A stretch of DNA of 64,000 nucleotides. Origin: an uncultured Rhodopila sp. GTDB lineage: Bacteria > Pseudomonadota > Alphaproteobacteria > Acetobacterales > Acetobacteraceae. This document shows positions 51,938 to 62,129 of the stretch, in pieces. A program made the position numbers and the translations under genes. The stretch's first letter is position 1, and each line of letters starts with the position of its first letter. A model generated the notes under the pieces. The model saw nothing but the letters and a program-made list of their open reading frames with translations, searched no databases and had not been told where the DNA came from. The DNA lies in assembly GCF_903915725.1 (NCBI RefSeq), contig NZ_CAIWTY010000022.1:1-64000 (forward strand), in the 5' to 3' direction.

Positions 51938-53188
51938 TCATGGTATGGTGGCCCCGTCCGGCGCGGCAGGGTACTCCACCGGCAGGTGCACCGTCTCGGG
52001 CAACAGGAACCAAACCACCAGGACGGCGCCGAAGCCGGCTGCCGCAAGCGTAAGGAACGCGAATGGCAGCCCCGCGAAAACCGCGATGCTGCCGGAAGCG
52101 GTTGTGCTGAACGAGGCGCCAAGGCTGCTGGCCAGCCCGGTCAGGCCGAGGGCGAAGTTGAAACGGCCGCCGCGATGCGTGATATCCGCAACAATCAGCG
52201 GGATCAGTGTGCCGATGACAGCAGCGTCCAAGGCATCGAGAAGTTGCACGGTCAGCATCGCCGGTATCGCGCTGCTGAACGCGAAGGCCAACGCCCGCAG
52301 CGGCACCGCCGCCAACCCGAGCATCAGGATGATCCGCCGGCCGTGAAGTTGCGCGGCCATACCGACGTGCGGCGAGAGCACCGCCGCCAGAAGTTGCGGC
52401 CCGATCACCGCCGCGGCGGTGACCATATCCGCGCGCGAACCCGCCTGGCGGGCAAACTCGGTGGCGGCGAGCGGCAGCAGGCTGGCATTGGCAAGTTGGA
52501 ACAGCGCTACACAGCCCAGCAGTGCCTGCAGCCGCCGATCGGCCAGCAGTGCGCGCAGCGGCGCCGGAGGCGTGCGGCGGGCGTGCGGCGGCGGTGCCGT
52601 GTGGTGGCCGGTACGCCGATCGGCGGTGGCGATGTCGGTGGCGTGGATGCCGCCGAGCGCCAGCAGCGCCGGCACGCCGAGCGCTGCCGCCAGCAGGAAC
52701 GGGGCTGTTGGCGAAATCCAGCTTCCGGCGGCGCCAAGCACAGCCGTGCCGAGCGCCGCGCCGACGGCGCCATAACGGACGTTGCGGCCGAAACGTTCGC
52801 CAAGCCTCTCCTGCCGCGACACGCTGAGCGTGAGCGCCGCGACCGCCAGCGACAAGCCCACCCCGCAGGCGCCCTGCGCCACCTCCGCCCCAAGCGCAAG
52901 CAGAAAGCCGGGTGCTAGCGAGAGCATCAGCAGCGCCGCCATGCTGCCCACGATGGCCGGCGCCGCCATGGCGCGCCTGGTACCAAACCGGTCGATCAGC
53001 ATGCCCGAGGGCACCTGCGCGGCGACCGACCCGATGGCCCCGGCGCTGAGCACGAGGCCAATGGTCCCCGCATCCCAGCCGCTCGCGGTCAGCCGGACCG
53101 AAACGAAGGGCCCGAAGCCGGCCTGCATGCCGGCGATGGCGAAATTCAGCCAGTTCAGGCTGCGCAGCGTGCCGTCGGAAGCTTTCAA
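51938..53188 (-). CDS. MFS transporter
   Basis: Predicted 416-residue major facilitator with about twelve hydrophobic helices. SGMLIDRFGTRRAMAAPAIV is the loop 2-3 motif and GMAAQLHGRRIILMLGLAA its counterpart in the second half; the central loop is His/Pro-rich (TGHHTAPPPHARRTPPAP). Substrate unknown; the layout resembles drug or sugar efflux carriers. It has no 19-bp element upstream and may be independent of the regulon. Confidence 0.85.
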   Translation of the reverse strand: MKASDGTLRSLNWLNFAIAGMQAGFGPFVSVRLTASGWDAGTIGLVLSAGAIGSVAAQVPSGMLIDRFGTRRAMAAPAIVGSMAALLMLSLAPGFLLALGAEVAQGACGVGLSLAVAALTLSVSRQERLGERFGRNVRYGAVGAALGTAVLGAAGSWISPTAPFLLAAALGVPALLALGGIHATDIATADRRTGHHTAPPPHARRTPPAPLRALLADRRLQALLGCVALFQLANASLLPLAATEFARQAGSRADMVTAAAVIGPQLLAAVLSPHVGMAAQLHGRRIILMLGLAAVPLRALAFAFSSAIPAMLTVQLLDALDAAVIGTLIPLIVADITHRGGRFNFALGLTGLASSLGASFSTTASGSIAVFAGLPFAFLTLAAAGFGAVLVVWFLLPETVHLPVEYPAAPDGATIP

Positions 53189-53402
53189 AGCGCCCTCCTG
53201 ATAACGATTCTGATCAGTTATGGACCCGGCCAGGTGACGCTTGCGATGCGGGCGCGATGATGCCGGTTCGGGTGGCGGAGCGATAGTCCCCGGCGGCGGA
53301 GATTGCTTCCGGAAGCGACACGCTCAGCTCTGAGTATTTTCCGAGTCTGGCGCCGGACCGCTTTCTTTCATTCAATGGATCTTCACAGGCAGGGAGCCGC
53401 CG
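53189..53402. other. Divergent intergenic region upstream of the second proton pump
   Basis: A gap between the MFS gene (-) and the decayed small gene and H+-ATPase gene (+). Apart from regulatory element copy 13 I see no gene, repeat or RNA in it. Confidence 0.5.
53330..53348 (+). promoter_or_regulatory. 19-bp regulatory element (copy 13), second H+-ATPase
   Basis: CTGAGTATTTTCCGAGTCT on the plus strand. CATTCA at 53369-53374 fits as a -10 about 30 bases from the core. The distance to the ATPase start is over 200 bases because a decayed small gene lies between. Confidence 0.75.
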
Positions 53403-53500
53403 GTGGCTAACCGCCGATGGGAAGTCGCGACTGTGTTGCCCCGGTGTACATCGCACTTTTTCCGGCCCGGCATTTCGCGCCGCGGTTCCTCAGGCAGCGC
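53403..53500 (+). pseudogene. Decayed paralogue of the 31-aa membrane protein
   Basis: A possible GTG start at 53403 behind GGGAG encodes VANRRWEVATV in frame, matching the MTESRWELPIV start of the gene at 35681. The matching remainder is in another frame: VAPVYIALFPARHFAPRFL, beginning near 53437, aligns with VALMSVVVFFSAWHFALRLL. A frameshift therefore separates two halves of the same small protein. Both relatives lie directly behind a 19-bp element. A sequencing error cannot be excluded. Confidence 0.55.
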
Positions 53501-53564
53501 CTCGGCATACTATTTTTGGCCGCCCGGCCACCCGGATGTACTTCGATTGCGAAAGTAAGACGCC

Positions 53565-56500
53565 ATGAAAGCCAACGCGGCCCGATCGAAGGTCCACGGC
53601 ACCCTGCCTGCAGCCAAGGACGATTTGAAATCCCTGTCACTTCCGGAGGTCGAGAAGAAGCTCGATTCCTCGCCGAACGGCCTGAGTCAGGCGGAGGCGG
53701 CAAAACGGTTGATCCAGTACGGGCCGAATGAGATTGCAGAAAAAAAGACCAATGCGGTTCTGAAATTCCTGTCCTATTTCTGGGGGCCGATTCCGTGGAT
53801 GATCGAAGTCGCGGTCATCCTGTCGGGAATCGTCCGCCATTGGCCTGACTTTGGCATCATCCTGGTGCTGCTGGTCGCCAATGCCACCATCGGCTTCTGG
53901 GAAGAACGCCAGGCCGGCGACGCTATCGATGCCTTGAAGGCTAGGTTGGCAATCAAGGCTCGGGTGAAGCGCGACGGAAAGTGGGTCACCCCGGCGGCGC
54001 GAGAACTGGTGCCCGGTGACGCCATCCGCCTGCGTCTTGGCGACATCGTGCCGGCCGACGCACGTTTGCTGGACGGCGACGAGGTCTCCGTCGATCAGTC
54101 CGCACTCACAGGCGAATCGTTGCCCGCCACACGCAAGTCCGGCGACGCGGTCTTCTCCGGGTCGATCATCCGCCGCGGCGAGACCGATGCGCTGGTGTAT
54201 GCGACAGGCGGCAAAACCTATTTCGGCAGAACCGCGCAACTCGTCGAAACCGCCGTCACAGTCAGCCACTTCCAAAAAGCCGTCCTGAAGATCGGCAATT
54301 ACCTGATCATGCTCGCGGTCGTCATGGTGGCGGTGATCATTGCGGTTGCGCTGTATCGCGGCGACCACATACTGACGACGTTGCAGTTTGCCCTTGTGCT
54401 GACCGTGGCGGCGATCCCCGTAGCCATGCCGACGGTTCTGTCGGTGACGATGGCGGTCGGCGCCCGCCTGCTCGCGAAGAAGCAGGCGATCGTCAGCAAG
54501 TTGGTTGCGATCGAGGAACTGGCGGGCGTGGACGTGCTGTGCGCCGACAAGACCGGCACGCTGACCCAGAACAAGCTGACCTTGGGCCAACCGTTCTGCC
54601 TGGGCAAGATCACCGCCGATGAGCTTATCCTTGCCGGCGCGCTGGCCTCCCGGGCCGAGAACGACGACACCATCGATCTCGCCGTCCTGGGCGGCCTGAA
54701 GGACAAGCAGGCGTTGAAGCCCTACCAGGTCACGCATTTCACGCCGTTCGATCCGGTGCACAAGCGCACCGAAGCTACCGTCAAGAGCGCTGACGGAAAG
54801 ACCTTCAAGGTGATCAAGGGGGCGCCTCAGGTCATCCTGGGCCTGGCGGCCAAGGACGCTTCGGTCAAAAGTGCGGTTGAAAAGGCCGTCGATGACTTCG
54901 CCGCCCGCGGCTTTCGTGCGCTCGGTGTGGCCCGCGCGGATGGCGACGGCACGTGGCGCCTTCTCGGCGTCTTGCCGTTGTTCGACCCGCCGAGAGAAGA
55001 TGCCAAATCCACTGTCGCGACCGCGGCCCGGATGGGCGTCAAGATCAAGATGGTGACAGGCGACGCACTGGCGATCGCCCGCGAGACGGCGAAAACGCTG
55101 GGCATGGGAACGAACATCCTGGACGGCGCAACCCTCGGCGATTCCGATTCCGAGGAAACCGCGGCGGTGACCAGGTCCATCGAGGACGCCGACGGTTTCG
55201 CCCAGGTATTCCCGGAACACAAGTTCCACATCGTCGATGTTCTACAGAAGCACGGCCATATCGTCGGGATGACGGGCGACGGGGTGAACGATGCGCCTGC
55301 GCTGAAGAAGGCAGACTGCGGCTTCGCTGTTTCCGGCGCAACCGACGCGGCGCGGGCGGCGGCATCCATCGTGCTGGTGGCGCCGGGGCTGTCGGTGATC
55401 ATCGATGCGATCAAGGAAAGCCGCAAGATCTTCCAGCGGATGAACAGCTACGCAATGTACCGTATCGCCGAGACATTGCGCGTCCTGCTGTTCATGACCT
55501 TGGCGATCGTCGTCTTCAATTTCTATCCGCTGACCGCGATCATGATCGTGATGCTGGCGTTGCTGAATGACGGCGCGATCCTGTCGATCGCATACGACAA
55601 CGTCATCTACCGCGAGCAGCCTGAAGCCTGGAACATGCGGTTGGTTCTCGGCATCGCCACGGTGCTGGGTCTGGTGGGGCCGATCGCCGCGTTCGGGCTG
55701 TTTTACCTCGGCGACCGCGTCCTGCACATCGACCGCCCGCAGGTCCAGACCATGATGTATCTGCTGCTGTCGGTCGCCGGGCATCTGACGATCTTCCAGA
55801 CGCGCACGCGCGGTCCGTGGTGGTCGATACGGCCGGCGCGCATTCTCCTGCTGGCGGTTATCGGAACGCAGATGTTGGCAACCATGATTTGCGTCTTCGG
55901 GTTCCTTGTGACCCCGTTGTGGTGGGGTTGGGCAGCCATGGTTTGGGGCTACGCCCTGGCTTGGTTCCTGGTGACGGATCCGGTGAAACTGCTCGCGTAC
56001 CATGTTCTCGACGCCACCAAGGCCAAGCCAGGGCAACACGAGGCGCAGGCCGTCGCAGCACCTGACGCCCAGCCGAAAATCCAACCCGAGCAAGAGGTCA
56101 AAGACATGCCTGATACCGAAACCAAGCCGGCGTCCGCGCCGAAGAGCGCAGCCGGCGTCGAGACATTGGTAAACACGACGCTCGGGGAACTTCTCGTCGC
56201 TGGCGCCATGAGGCACCCTGAGGATGCCGGGCATATCATCGCCGATGCCATTACCGCAGCTATCGGTGCTGCCAACGCCTCGCCACCGGGGACCGAACCG
56301 AAGCCCGGAGCGACCGGCGAGACAGACAGCGCCGGCGTACAGACACTCGTGAACAAGACGCTCGGCGATCTTCTCCTGAGTGGTACGCTCAAACACCCGG
56401 ACGGCGCAGGGCGCAGCATTGCCGAGGCCATCACCGCGGCCATCGGCGCTGCGAAGCATACGGGGGGTGAACACGCCGCAGCCGAAGTCGCCCGCGCGAC

Positions 56501-56801
56501 CGTAGCCAACGCGGTACCGGCGACTGAACCCAAAGCCCGGGCCAAACCGGAACCCGGGCCTGGTTCCATCGCCGACGCTGAGCCCGGCGCCGAGGTTGTG
56601 GCCGGAAGCGACGCCGGACCGGCACCTAAGTTCGAAACGAAAGCCGGCATCGAGACGCTGGAAAACACAACGCTCGGCGCGCTTTTGCTAGCTGGTGTCC
56701 TTAAGCATCCTGAAGAGGCGGCACACATCATCGCCGGAGCAATTACTGACGCCGAGGCACCGGCCCGCGAAGCTGCCAACCTGAAACCGCATACCCCATG
56801 A
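53565..56801 (+). CDS. P-type H+-ATPase with C-terminal triple-repeat tail
   Basis: Predicted 1,078-residue proton pump, about 240 residues longer than typical bacterial relatives. The catalytic part (to about residue 830) has [19 protein letters not shown], the actuator [15 protein letters not shown], Asp328 in [27 protein letters not shown] and [20 protein letters not shown]. After the last helix comes an Ala/Pro/Lys-rich cytoplasmic tail bearing three copies of a 40-residue unit (residues 864-903, 924-963, 1028-1067) of the form GVETLVNxTLGxLLxxGxxxHP. Tails of P-type pumps are often autoinhibitory; that role is a guess here. PPK2 follows 50 bases later. Confidence 0.9.
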   Translation: MKANAARSKVHGTLPAAKDDLKSLSLPEVEKKLDSSPNGLSQAEAAKRLIQYGPNEIAEKKTNAVLKFLSYFWGPIPWMIEVAVILSGIVRHWPDFGIILVLLVANATIGFWEERQAGDAIDALKARLAIKARVKRDGKWVTPAARELVPGDAIRLRLGDIVPADARLLDGDEVSVDQSALTGESLPATRKSGDAVFSGSIIRRGETDALVYATGGKTYFGRTAQLVETAVTVSHFQKAVLKIGNYLIMLAVVMVAVIIAVALYRGDHILTTLQFALVLTVAAIPVAMPTVLSVTMAVGARLLAKKQAIVSKLVAIEELAGVDVLCADKTGTLTQNKLTLGQPFCLGKITADELILAGALASRAENDDTIDLAVLGGLKDKQALKPYQVTHFTPFDPVHKRTEATVKSADGKTFKVIKGAPQVILGLAAKDASVKSAVEKAVDDFAARGFRALGVARADGDGTWRLLGVLPLFDPPREDAKSTVATAARMGVKIKMVTGDALAIARETAKTLGMGTNILDGATLGDSDSEETAAVTRSIEDADGFAQVFPEHKFHIVDVLQKHGHIVGMTGDGVNDAPALKKADCGFAVSGATDAARAAASIVLVAPGLSVIIDAIKESRKIFQRMNSYAMYRIAETLRVLLFMTLAIVVFNFYPLTAIMIVMLALLNDGAILSIAYDNVIYREQPEAWNMRLVLGIATVLGLVGPIAAFGLFYLGDRVLHIDRPQVQTMMYLLLSVAGHLTIFQTRTRGPWWSIRPARILLLAVIGTQMLATMICVFGFLVTPLWWGWAAMVWGYALAWFLVTDPVKLLAYHVLDATKAKPGQHEAQAVAAPDAQPKIQPEQEVKDMPDTETKPASAPKSAAGVETLVNTTLGELLVAGAMRHPEDAGHIIADAITAAIGAANASPPGTEPKPGATGETDSAGVQTLVNKTLGDLLLSGTLKHPDGAGRSIAEAITAAIGAAKHTGGEHAAAEVARATVANAVPATEPKARAKPEPGPGSIADAEPGAEVVAGSDAGPAPKFETKAGIETLENTTLGALLLAGVLKHPEEAAHIIAGAITDAEAPAREAANLKPHTP
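56154..56273 (+). repeat. Protein-coding repeat unit 1 of the ATPase tail
   Basis: Encodes residues 864-903, beginning [20 protein letters not shown] and ending [10 protein letters not shown]. About 27 of 40 residues match unit 2. Confidence 0.8.
56334..56453 (+). repeat. Protein-coding repeat unit 2 of the ATPase tail
   Basis: Encodes residues 924-963, beginning [20 protein letters not shown] and ending [10 protein letters not shown]. Confidence 0.8.
56646..56765 (+). repeat. Protein-coding repeat unit 3 of the ATPase tail
   Basis: Encodes residues 1028-1067, beginning [20 protein letters not shown]; the end ([10 protein letters not shown]) has diverged from the AITAAIGAA of units 1 and 2. 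Confidence 0.75.
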
Positions 56802-56850
56802 CCGCGATGGCGGCCATGCACGCAGGCCAGCCCAAACCGAAGGACCCAAA

Positions 56851-57720
56851 ATGAAAATACATACCGACGATTTTCGCGTCCCGGAAGGAGAAGATGTTGA
56901 CCTCGGTAAGTGGCCGACAGACGTCGGACCGTTGTACAATTCCAAAAAGCACTATAAAGAGCGCCTGGATGACCACATCGCGCAACTGAGCGCTCTACAA
57001 CAGCTTCACTACGCATCCGGCCGCTATGCAGTCCTGCTGATTTTTCAGGCGCTGGATGCGGCAGGAAAAGATGGCGCCATCAGGCATGTGATGTCCGGGG
57101 TCAACCCGCAGGGCTGTCAGGTTTTCAGCTTCAAGCAGCCAAGCGCCACCGAGCTGCTGCATGATTTCCTTTGGCGCACCAGCCGCGATTTGCCGGAACG
57201 CGGCCGAATCGGCATCTTCAACCGTTCGTATTACGAAGAAGTACTGATAGCGCGGGTCCATCCCGAGGTGCTCAAGGGCGAGCGGCTCCCGGACTCCCTG
57301 CTGGTCAAGACGCCGGTCTGGCAGGACCGCTACCGGTCGATCGTGGATCAGGAACGGCATCTCCATTGCAACGGCACTCGAATCATCAAATTCTTCCTCC
57401 ACCTCTCGAAAGACGAGCAAAGGAGGCGCTTTCTCGAGCGCATCGACGAGCCGGAGAAGAACTGGAAGTTCAGCCTTTCAGATGTCAGGGAGCGGAATTT
57501 CTGGGACCAGTACATGACCGCGTTCGAGGAGTGCCTCAGCGCAACCAGCACGCGTGACGTTCCCTGGTACGTCGTCCCCGCCGACGACAAGGACAATGCC
57601 AGGCTGATCGTATCCCAGATCGTCGTCGACACGCTCGAGGCGCTCAACATGCATTACCCTGAAACGACCCCGGAGCGTCACCGGGAGCTGGAATCGATCC
57701 GCGAGCAGCTTGCGAAATGA
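56851..57720 (+). CDS. ppk2: Polyphosphate kinase 2
   Basis: Predicted 289-residue PPK2, which transfers phosphate between polyphosphate and nucleoside di- or monophosphates. Walker A is [19 protein letters not shown]; the lid and second motif appear in [20 protein letters not shown] and [40 protein letters not shown] is also conserved. Single-domain length is normal. Lying after the proton pump behind one regulatory element, it may supply ATP from polyphosphate for pumping. Confidence 0.93.
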   Translation: MKIHTDDFRVPEGEDVDLGKWPTDVGPLYNSKKHYKERLDDHIAQLSALQQLHYASGRYAVLLIFQALDAAGKDGAIRHVMSGVNPQGCQVFSFKQPSATELLHDFLWRTSRDLPERGRIGIFNRSYYEEVLIARVHPEVLKGERLPDSLLVKTPVWQDRYRSIVDQERHLHCNGTRIIKFFLHLSKDEQRRRFLERIDEPEKNWKFSLSDVRERNFWDQYMTAFEECLSATSTRDVPWYVVPADDKDNARLIVSQIVVDTLEALNMHYPETTPERHRELESIREQLAK

Positions 57721-57777
57721 CAGCCCGGCTGCGCAGGACAGGATGCGGCCCTGGATCCACGGCGTGGTTGGCTCGAT

Positions 57778-60246
57778 TTACGATGTCTCGGCGATAGCCT
57801 TGTCATTCAACTGGAATACGCGGTTAGCGCCACTGGCAAATTCGACGAGTGTGCCTGTCACGCTCAATGATATCGGCGGCACATCAAGACCGCTCCCGCG
57901 GATCGCCAGGGCGTCGCGCGTCAGATGCATTTCAAGCGAGTGCCCCCGGTAACGGATAGACATCTCGAAACACTCCATCTCCGGCGGCAATTGCGGATTC
58001 AGCAGCAAAACCCCGCCCTTAGCCTCAATCCCCGTCGAAACCCGGAGCACCTGGTCCACGCTGCCTGCCATGGCTCCGAGGTGCACTCCTTCTGCCGCGG
58101 TTCCATGCTGGACGTCGGTCACATCGCTTTGCAGCGCCCTCGCGAAGAAAGCCATAGCACTCGGCCTGTCGGAACGTGCCAGGACCCAGGCAAAAACCAC
58201 GTTACATAAAGTGGAGCCGTTGGAGGTGCGTGCGGCGTAATAGGCGACATTCTTTGGGATCGAATCGTATTCGAGCGCATACCCCAGGCGGGCGAACAGT
58301 TCCCCCAGTTCCTCCGACGAAAACAGGTAGAACAACATCACGACATCGGCCTGTTTGGCCAGCTTGTAGCGGTTGGGGCTGTCGCCTTCGGCTTCCAAAA
58401 TGAGATCAAGACGCTGGATATCGCCGTATTGGGTTCGGTACTTCTCCCAATCGAACTCGCGCAGCGCATCGTAGCCTTCGAATTGGCTGATGACGCCGTC
58501 ATCGTGAAACGGCAGATACATCTTGCGGCTGATGTCATCCCAGCGCTCGATCTCCTTCGGCGATATGTCAAGCCGTTTCATCATCTCGGCGTGGCGCGTG
58601 CCGGAGAGCAAGCCGATGACGTCCTTCGCCCGGCACAGCACCCACACTGCCATGACGTTAGTGTAGGCATTGTTGTTGACACCGGGTGCCGCTGCATCCG
58701 GGTAGCCGTCGTGGAACTCGTCGGGACCCATGACACCGCGAATTTCGTAGCGTTGTTTTTTCGCATTGAAGATCGCGATGCTGGACCAGAAGAGTGCGAT
58801 TTCGAGTATCAACTCGGCGCCGCAGAACTGCAGAAACTCGATGTCGCGGGTAACCTCGAAGTACTGCCACACGTTGTAAGCGACGGCGCTTCCCACGTGA
58901 CGCTCAAGATGGGAATTATCCGGAACCCAGCGCTGGGAGCGAGGGTTCAGGTTGAGCACATCGGTCTCCTCCTGCCCGTCGCTGCCGCTCTGCCAGGGAA
59001 ACATCGCCCCCCTGTGCCCGGCGGCCCGGGCGGCAGCACGCGCTTCACCGAGGCGGCGGTAGCGATATGTCAGAAGGTCCCGGGTGATTTCAGGGAGACG
59101 GTAGTTAAAGAAGGGAAATATAAACAATTCGTCCCAGAAGACGTGGCCTTGATAGGCTTCCCCGGTCCAGCCGCGCGCGGGGATGCCGATATCGAGCCCG
59201 ATAGAGTGGAGCGAAACAGTCTGCAGGAGATGAAACATGTTCAGGCGGAGCAGCATCGAAATGTTCAGCTCGTATCCGGGTCCGGCAGGCTGAATGCGCA
59301 CGTCGAAACGGCGCCATAAATGCTCCCAGGCCAGCACATGATCCGCCTTGACCGCGTCGAAGCGCCCGGCACGCACACTGGCCTTGCGCGCCTCCAGCCC
59401 GCATTCCGAGATCGCCTGGTCGCGCGAGGTGTAGAAAGAGACCAACTTCTCCGCGACTAAACTCTCGCCTTGCCTGATGTCCGCTGTCAGCTCGTGGCCG
59501 ATGTAGCCTGGTTCGTTGATGACCCGGCGGTGAGCCTCGAAAAGCCTCCCGTCGAGGAATATTTGCGTTCGTGCCACCTGGGCGACCTGGATATGCGACT
59601 GGGAGGTACGCACCAGCAGAAAGACGCTATTTTCGCCAACGGCATCGCCAGCCAGCGGCTCCAGGTGCCTGCCATTGAATTTCTGATAGAGTTTGGCACC
59701 CGAGTTGACGACGCGTCCATCGATTGCCGAGCGAACCGTGACGGGCCCCGACCAGTTCTCGGCGGTGAGTTCCAGTTCCATCGCACCCAGATGCATGTCC
59801 GCCATCGAAACGAGGCGCTGCTCCCGCACGAGGCTGCACCGTCCTTTGCGGTCCTCGAAGCGGATGGTGCGCAACAGCATGCCGCGCCGCAGATCGATCT
59901 CCTGGTGGTATGACGAGATTTTCGCCGTCCGCGCGGAGAACCAGTCCTCATCGGCGATCCGGAAGTCCAACGCGAGCCAGTTGGGGAAGTTGACGAGATC
60001 CTCGTTCTCGACCACTCGGCCGGCAATCTCGGTCTTCAACCGGTTGTAGCCGCCGGCGAGATAGGTTCCCGGATAGTGAACGCCATCCGCCACCGCCCCG
60101 GGCGCCGCCCCTCGCGTTGCGAAATAGCCATTCCCGAGGGTGCATAAGGCTTCACGAATCCCTTCGTTAGCCGGATCGAAGCCGTCGAACACCAATGACC
60201 ATGCCGAAGGATTTTCGGATGCCCGCTGAATTGCATTGTTCACCAC
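57778..60246 (-). CDS. GH65 family disaccharide phosphorylase/hydrolase (copy 2)
   Basis: Predicted 822-residue GH65 protein. The N-terminal sandwich includes NEGIREALCTLGNGYFATRG; the barrel has GHVFWDELFIFPFFNYRLPE and the catalytic Glu in RGVMGPDEFHDGYPD, then NNAYTNVMAVWVL; the end has KLAKQADVVMLFYLFSSEEL and YAARTSNGSTLCNVVFAWVL. It differs from copy 1 in length and in the loop after the catalytic Glu, so a different disaccharide is likely. It lies 177 bases behind a sugar porter gene on the same strand. Confidence 0.9.
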   Translation of the reverse strand: MVNNAIQRASENPSAWSLVFDGFDPANEGIREALCTLGNGYFATRGAAPGAVADGVHYPGTYLAGGYNRLKTEIAGRVVENEDLVNFPNWLALDFRIADEDWFSARTAKISSYHQEIDLRRGMLLRTIRFEDRKGRCSLVREQRLVSMADMHLGAMELELTAENWSGPVTVRSAIDGRVVNSGAKLYQKFNGRHLEPLAGDAVGENSVFLLVRTSQSHIQVAQVARTQIFLDGRLFEAHRRVINEPGYIGHELTADIRQGESLVAEKLVSFYTSRDQAISECGLEARKASVRAGRFDAVKADHVLAWEHLWRRFDVRIQPAGPGYELNISMLLRLNMFHLLQTVSLHSIGLDIGIPARGWTGEAYQGHVFWDELFIFPFFNYRLPEITRDLLTYRYRRLGEARAAARAAGHRGAMFPWQSGSDGQEETDVLNLNPRSQRWVPDNSHLERHVGSAVAYNVWQYFEVTRDIEFLQFCGAELILEIALFWSSIAIFNAKKQRYEIRGVMGPDEFHDGYPDAAAPGVNNNAYTNVMAVWVLCRAKDVIGLLSGTRHAEMMKRLDISPKEIERWDDISRKMYLPFHDDGVISQFEGYDALREFDWEKYRTQYGDIQRLDLILEAEGDSPNRYKLAKQADVVMLFYLFSSEELGELFARLGYALEYDSIPKNVAYYAARTSNGSTLCNVVFAWVLARSDRPSAMAFFARALQSDVTDVQHGTAAEGVHLGAMAGSVDQVLRVSTGIEAKGGVLLLNPQLPPEMECFEMSIRYRGHSLEMHLTRDALAIRGSGLDVPPISLSVTGTLVEFASGANRVFQLNDKAIAETS

Positions 60247-60423
60247 GACGGCTGGGCCAGCGTGGTGGAGCGATCCAACTCTGCTCGGGCAGCAATGGCG
60301 CTGAATTCATTTCGGGTCATCATTGCTTCCTTGCATTGGGTGCCGGCATTCGGACTCGCGCGCTGGCGGCCGCACTGGAACTGATCAAGCTAATCTCATC
60401 AAGGGCGTTGCAGGAAACCAGCA

Positions 60424-61890
60424 TTAATGCGCGGACCTCCAGGTCTGTTGAATCTCCTCCAGCGACCGGCCCTTGGTCTCCGGCACACGGAAGAAGATCC
60501 AAATCCACCCGATCACGCAGAACAGCGCGAACAATCCGAAGGTCAGCGAACTGCCGGCGGCATCGACCATCGACAGGAAGCACTGGCTGACCACGAAGGC
60601 CGAGAGCCAGTTGAAAGCCGTGCAGATGGACACCGCCCGGCCGCGGATCCGCCCCGGGAAGATCTCGGTGATCACGGTCCACGTGACGGGACCGATCGAG
60701 GCGGCGAAGGAGATGATGAATGCGACCAGACCGCATAGCGTAATGATGCCAGCAACGCTTGGTGCTGTCGTGGCGGCCCCCGGCGCGGCGGGGACGATGA
60801 ACCGGAAGGCGGTTCCCAAAACGGCCAGACTAACTCCCATCCCGAACAGTCCGCCCAGCAACAATTTGCGCCGCCCCCAGCGATCTACGAAAGCGAGCGC
60901 GATGACCGTGGCAGCCACGTTGACGCCGCCGATGGCCCATGTTGTCAAAGTCGCCTGGGACGAGAGAGCGAAGCCGGCGGAGGCGAAAATCTGGTTTGCA
61001 TAGTAGATTATTGCGTTGATCCCCGTGATCTGCTGAAATACCGCAAGGCCGATCCCGATCATCAACGGACGCCGCCACTGGCGGTGAAAAATTTCGCTCC
61101 AGGCAGCGCTTTCAGTCTCCTCCCGCAAGGCCTTGTCGATCATGTTCAACGCGTCCTGCGCGTCGACCTTCGGCCGGATCTTCTGCATCTGCACCTTGGC
61201 CTCGGGGCGGCGTCCCATTTTCATCAGCCAGCGTGGCGATTCCGGTGCAGCCACCGCCACCAGCAGCAGCAACACGCCCGGAACTGCGGATGAACCCAGC
61301 ATAACTCGCCAGGAGCCGGCGTTCGAGAGCCAGTCGTTCACCAGGTAGGCGAGGAAGATGCCGATCGTGATCGCGAACTGGTACCCGGATACGATCCGGC
61401 CACGCAACATCCGTGGCGCGAGCTCCGCGCCGTACAGCGGTGCGGCGACGGCGATCACGCCGACAGCGGCACCCACGATCAACCGTCCGCAGACCAGAAC
61501 AGCCGTGACCGGTGCGAAGGCCTGCACGGCGGCGCCCAGCGTAAACAGGACGCCGGAAAACAAAATCGCGTTCCTGCGGCCGAAACGGTCCGCCAGCTCG
61601 CCCCCCGCCAGCGCGCCGAACATGGCGCCCAGGGTGACCCAGCTTGTCACAACTTCAACCAGAAGCGGGGTCAGCACGAACGACTTCTTGATGCCGTCCA
61701 GCGCACCGGAGATCACGCCCTGATCGTAGCCGAACAGTGCTCCGGCGAACAGAATAACCGCCATTGCGACCACCAGCCATGGCGTCATGGACTGGCCGGT
61801 CAGGGGCGGAGGCGCAGAGGGCGATTGGTTTGTGCCGACAGGCGAGACGGATGGCACGCTTCCGGTGCCCCCGGGGGTCAAGGTGTCCAT
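60424..61890 (-). CDS. MFS sugar porter
   Basis: Predicted 488-residue sugar:proton symporter of the SP family. After a Pro/Ser-rich N-terminal tail it shows FAGALFGYDQGVISGALDG in helix 1, GGELADRFGRRNAILFSG, the PESPRWLMKMGRRPEA central motif, QQITGINAIIYYANQIF in helix 7 and the C-terminal FRVPETKGRSLEEIQQTW signature. It probably imports the sugar used by the downstream GH65. A 19-bp element lies about 100-115 bases upstream. Confidence 0.93.
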   Translation of the reverse strand: MDTLTPGGTGSVPSVSPVGTNQSPSAPPPLTGQSMTPWLVVAMAVILFAGALFGYDQGVISGALDGIKKSFVLTPLLVEVVTSWVTLGAMFGALAGGELADRFGRRNAILFSGVLFTLGAAVQAFAPVTAVLVCGRLIVGAAVGVIAVAAPLYGAELAPRMLRGRIVSGYQFAITIGIFLAYLVNDWLSNAGSWRVMLGSSAVPGVLLLLVAVAAPESPRWLMKMGRRPEAKVQMQKIRPKVDAQDALNMIDKALREETESAAWSEIFHRQWRRPLMIGIGLAVFQQITGINAIIYYANQIFASAGFALSSQATLTTWAIGGVNVAATVIALAFVDRWGRRKLLLGGLFGMGVSLAVLGTAFRFIVPAAPGAATTAPSVAGIITLCGLVAFIISFAASIGPVTWTVITEIFPGRIRGRAVSICTAFNWLSAFVVSQCFLSMVDAAGSSLTFGLFALFCVIGWIWIFFRVPETKGRSLEEIQQTWRSAH

Positions 61891-61986
61891 GCTGTCAACT
61901 TCCGAGGTTTGTGGTTATCGCCGGCTTCAGGCAAATAAAGTTCTCCCGCTGCGGGCAAACATAACCCGCGCCGGGGCGAAAGCTGT

Positions 61987-62005
61987 AGTATCGGAAAATA
62001 CTCAT
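61987..62005 (-). promoter_or_regulatory. 19-bp regulatory element (copy 14), sugar porter-GH65 unit
   Basis: Minus-strand ATGAGTATTTTCCGATACT with a -10-like TTATGT at 61964-61959, 31 bases from the core. Back to back with copy 15. Confidence 0.78.
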
Positions 62006-62047
62006 GCGCGGTCGCTGAAATGGCGGTCGGTCTATAGCACCGGGGAC

Positions 62048-62066
62048 ATGAGTACTTTCCGAGCCT
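62048..62066 (+). promoter_or_regulatory. 19-bp regulatory element (copy 15), fructokinase gene
   Basis: ATGAGTACTTTCCGAGCCT on the plus strand; TATAGG at 62089-62094 lies 31 bases from the core. Fructokinase starts at 62130. Confidence 0.8.
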
Positions 62067-62129
62067 GCCCGGGCAAGGACCGGTCGCCTATAGGTCCCAG
62101 CGGCGCTGCGACATACTTTTGAGGTAAAA

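Noticed and set aside
57721-57777. Possible terminator between PPK2 and GH65 copy 2
   Set aside because: No convincing inverted repeat could be found in the 57-base gap.
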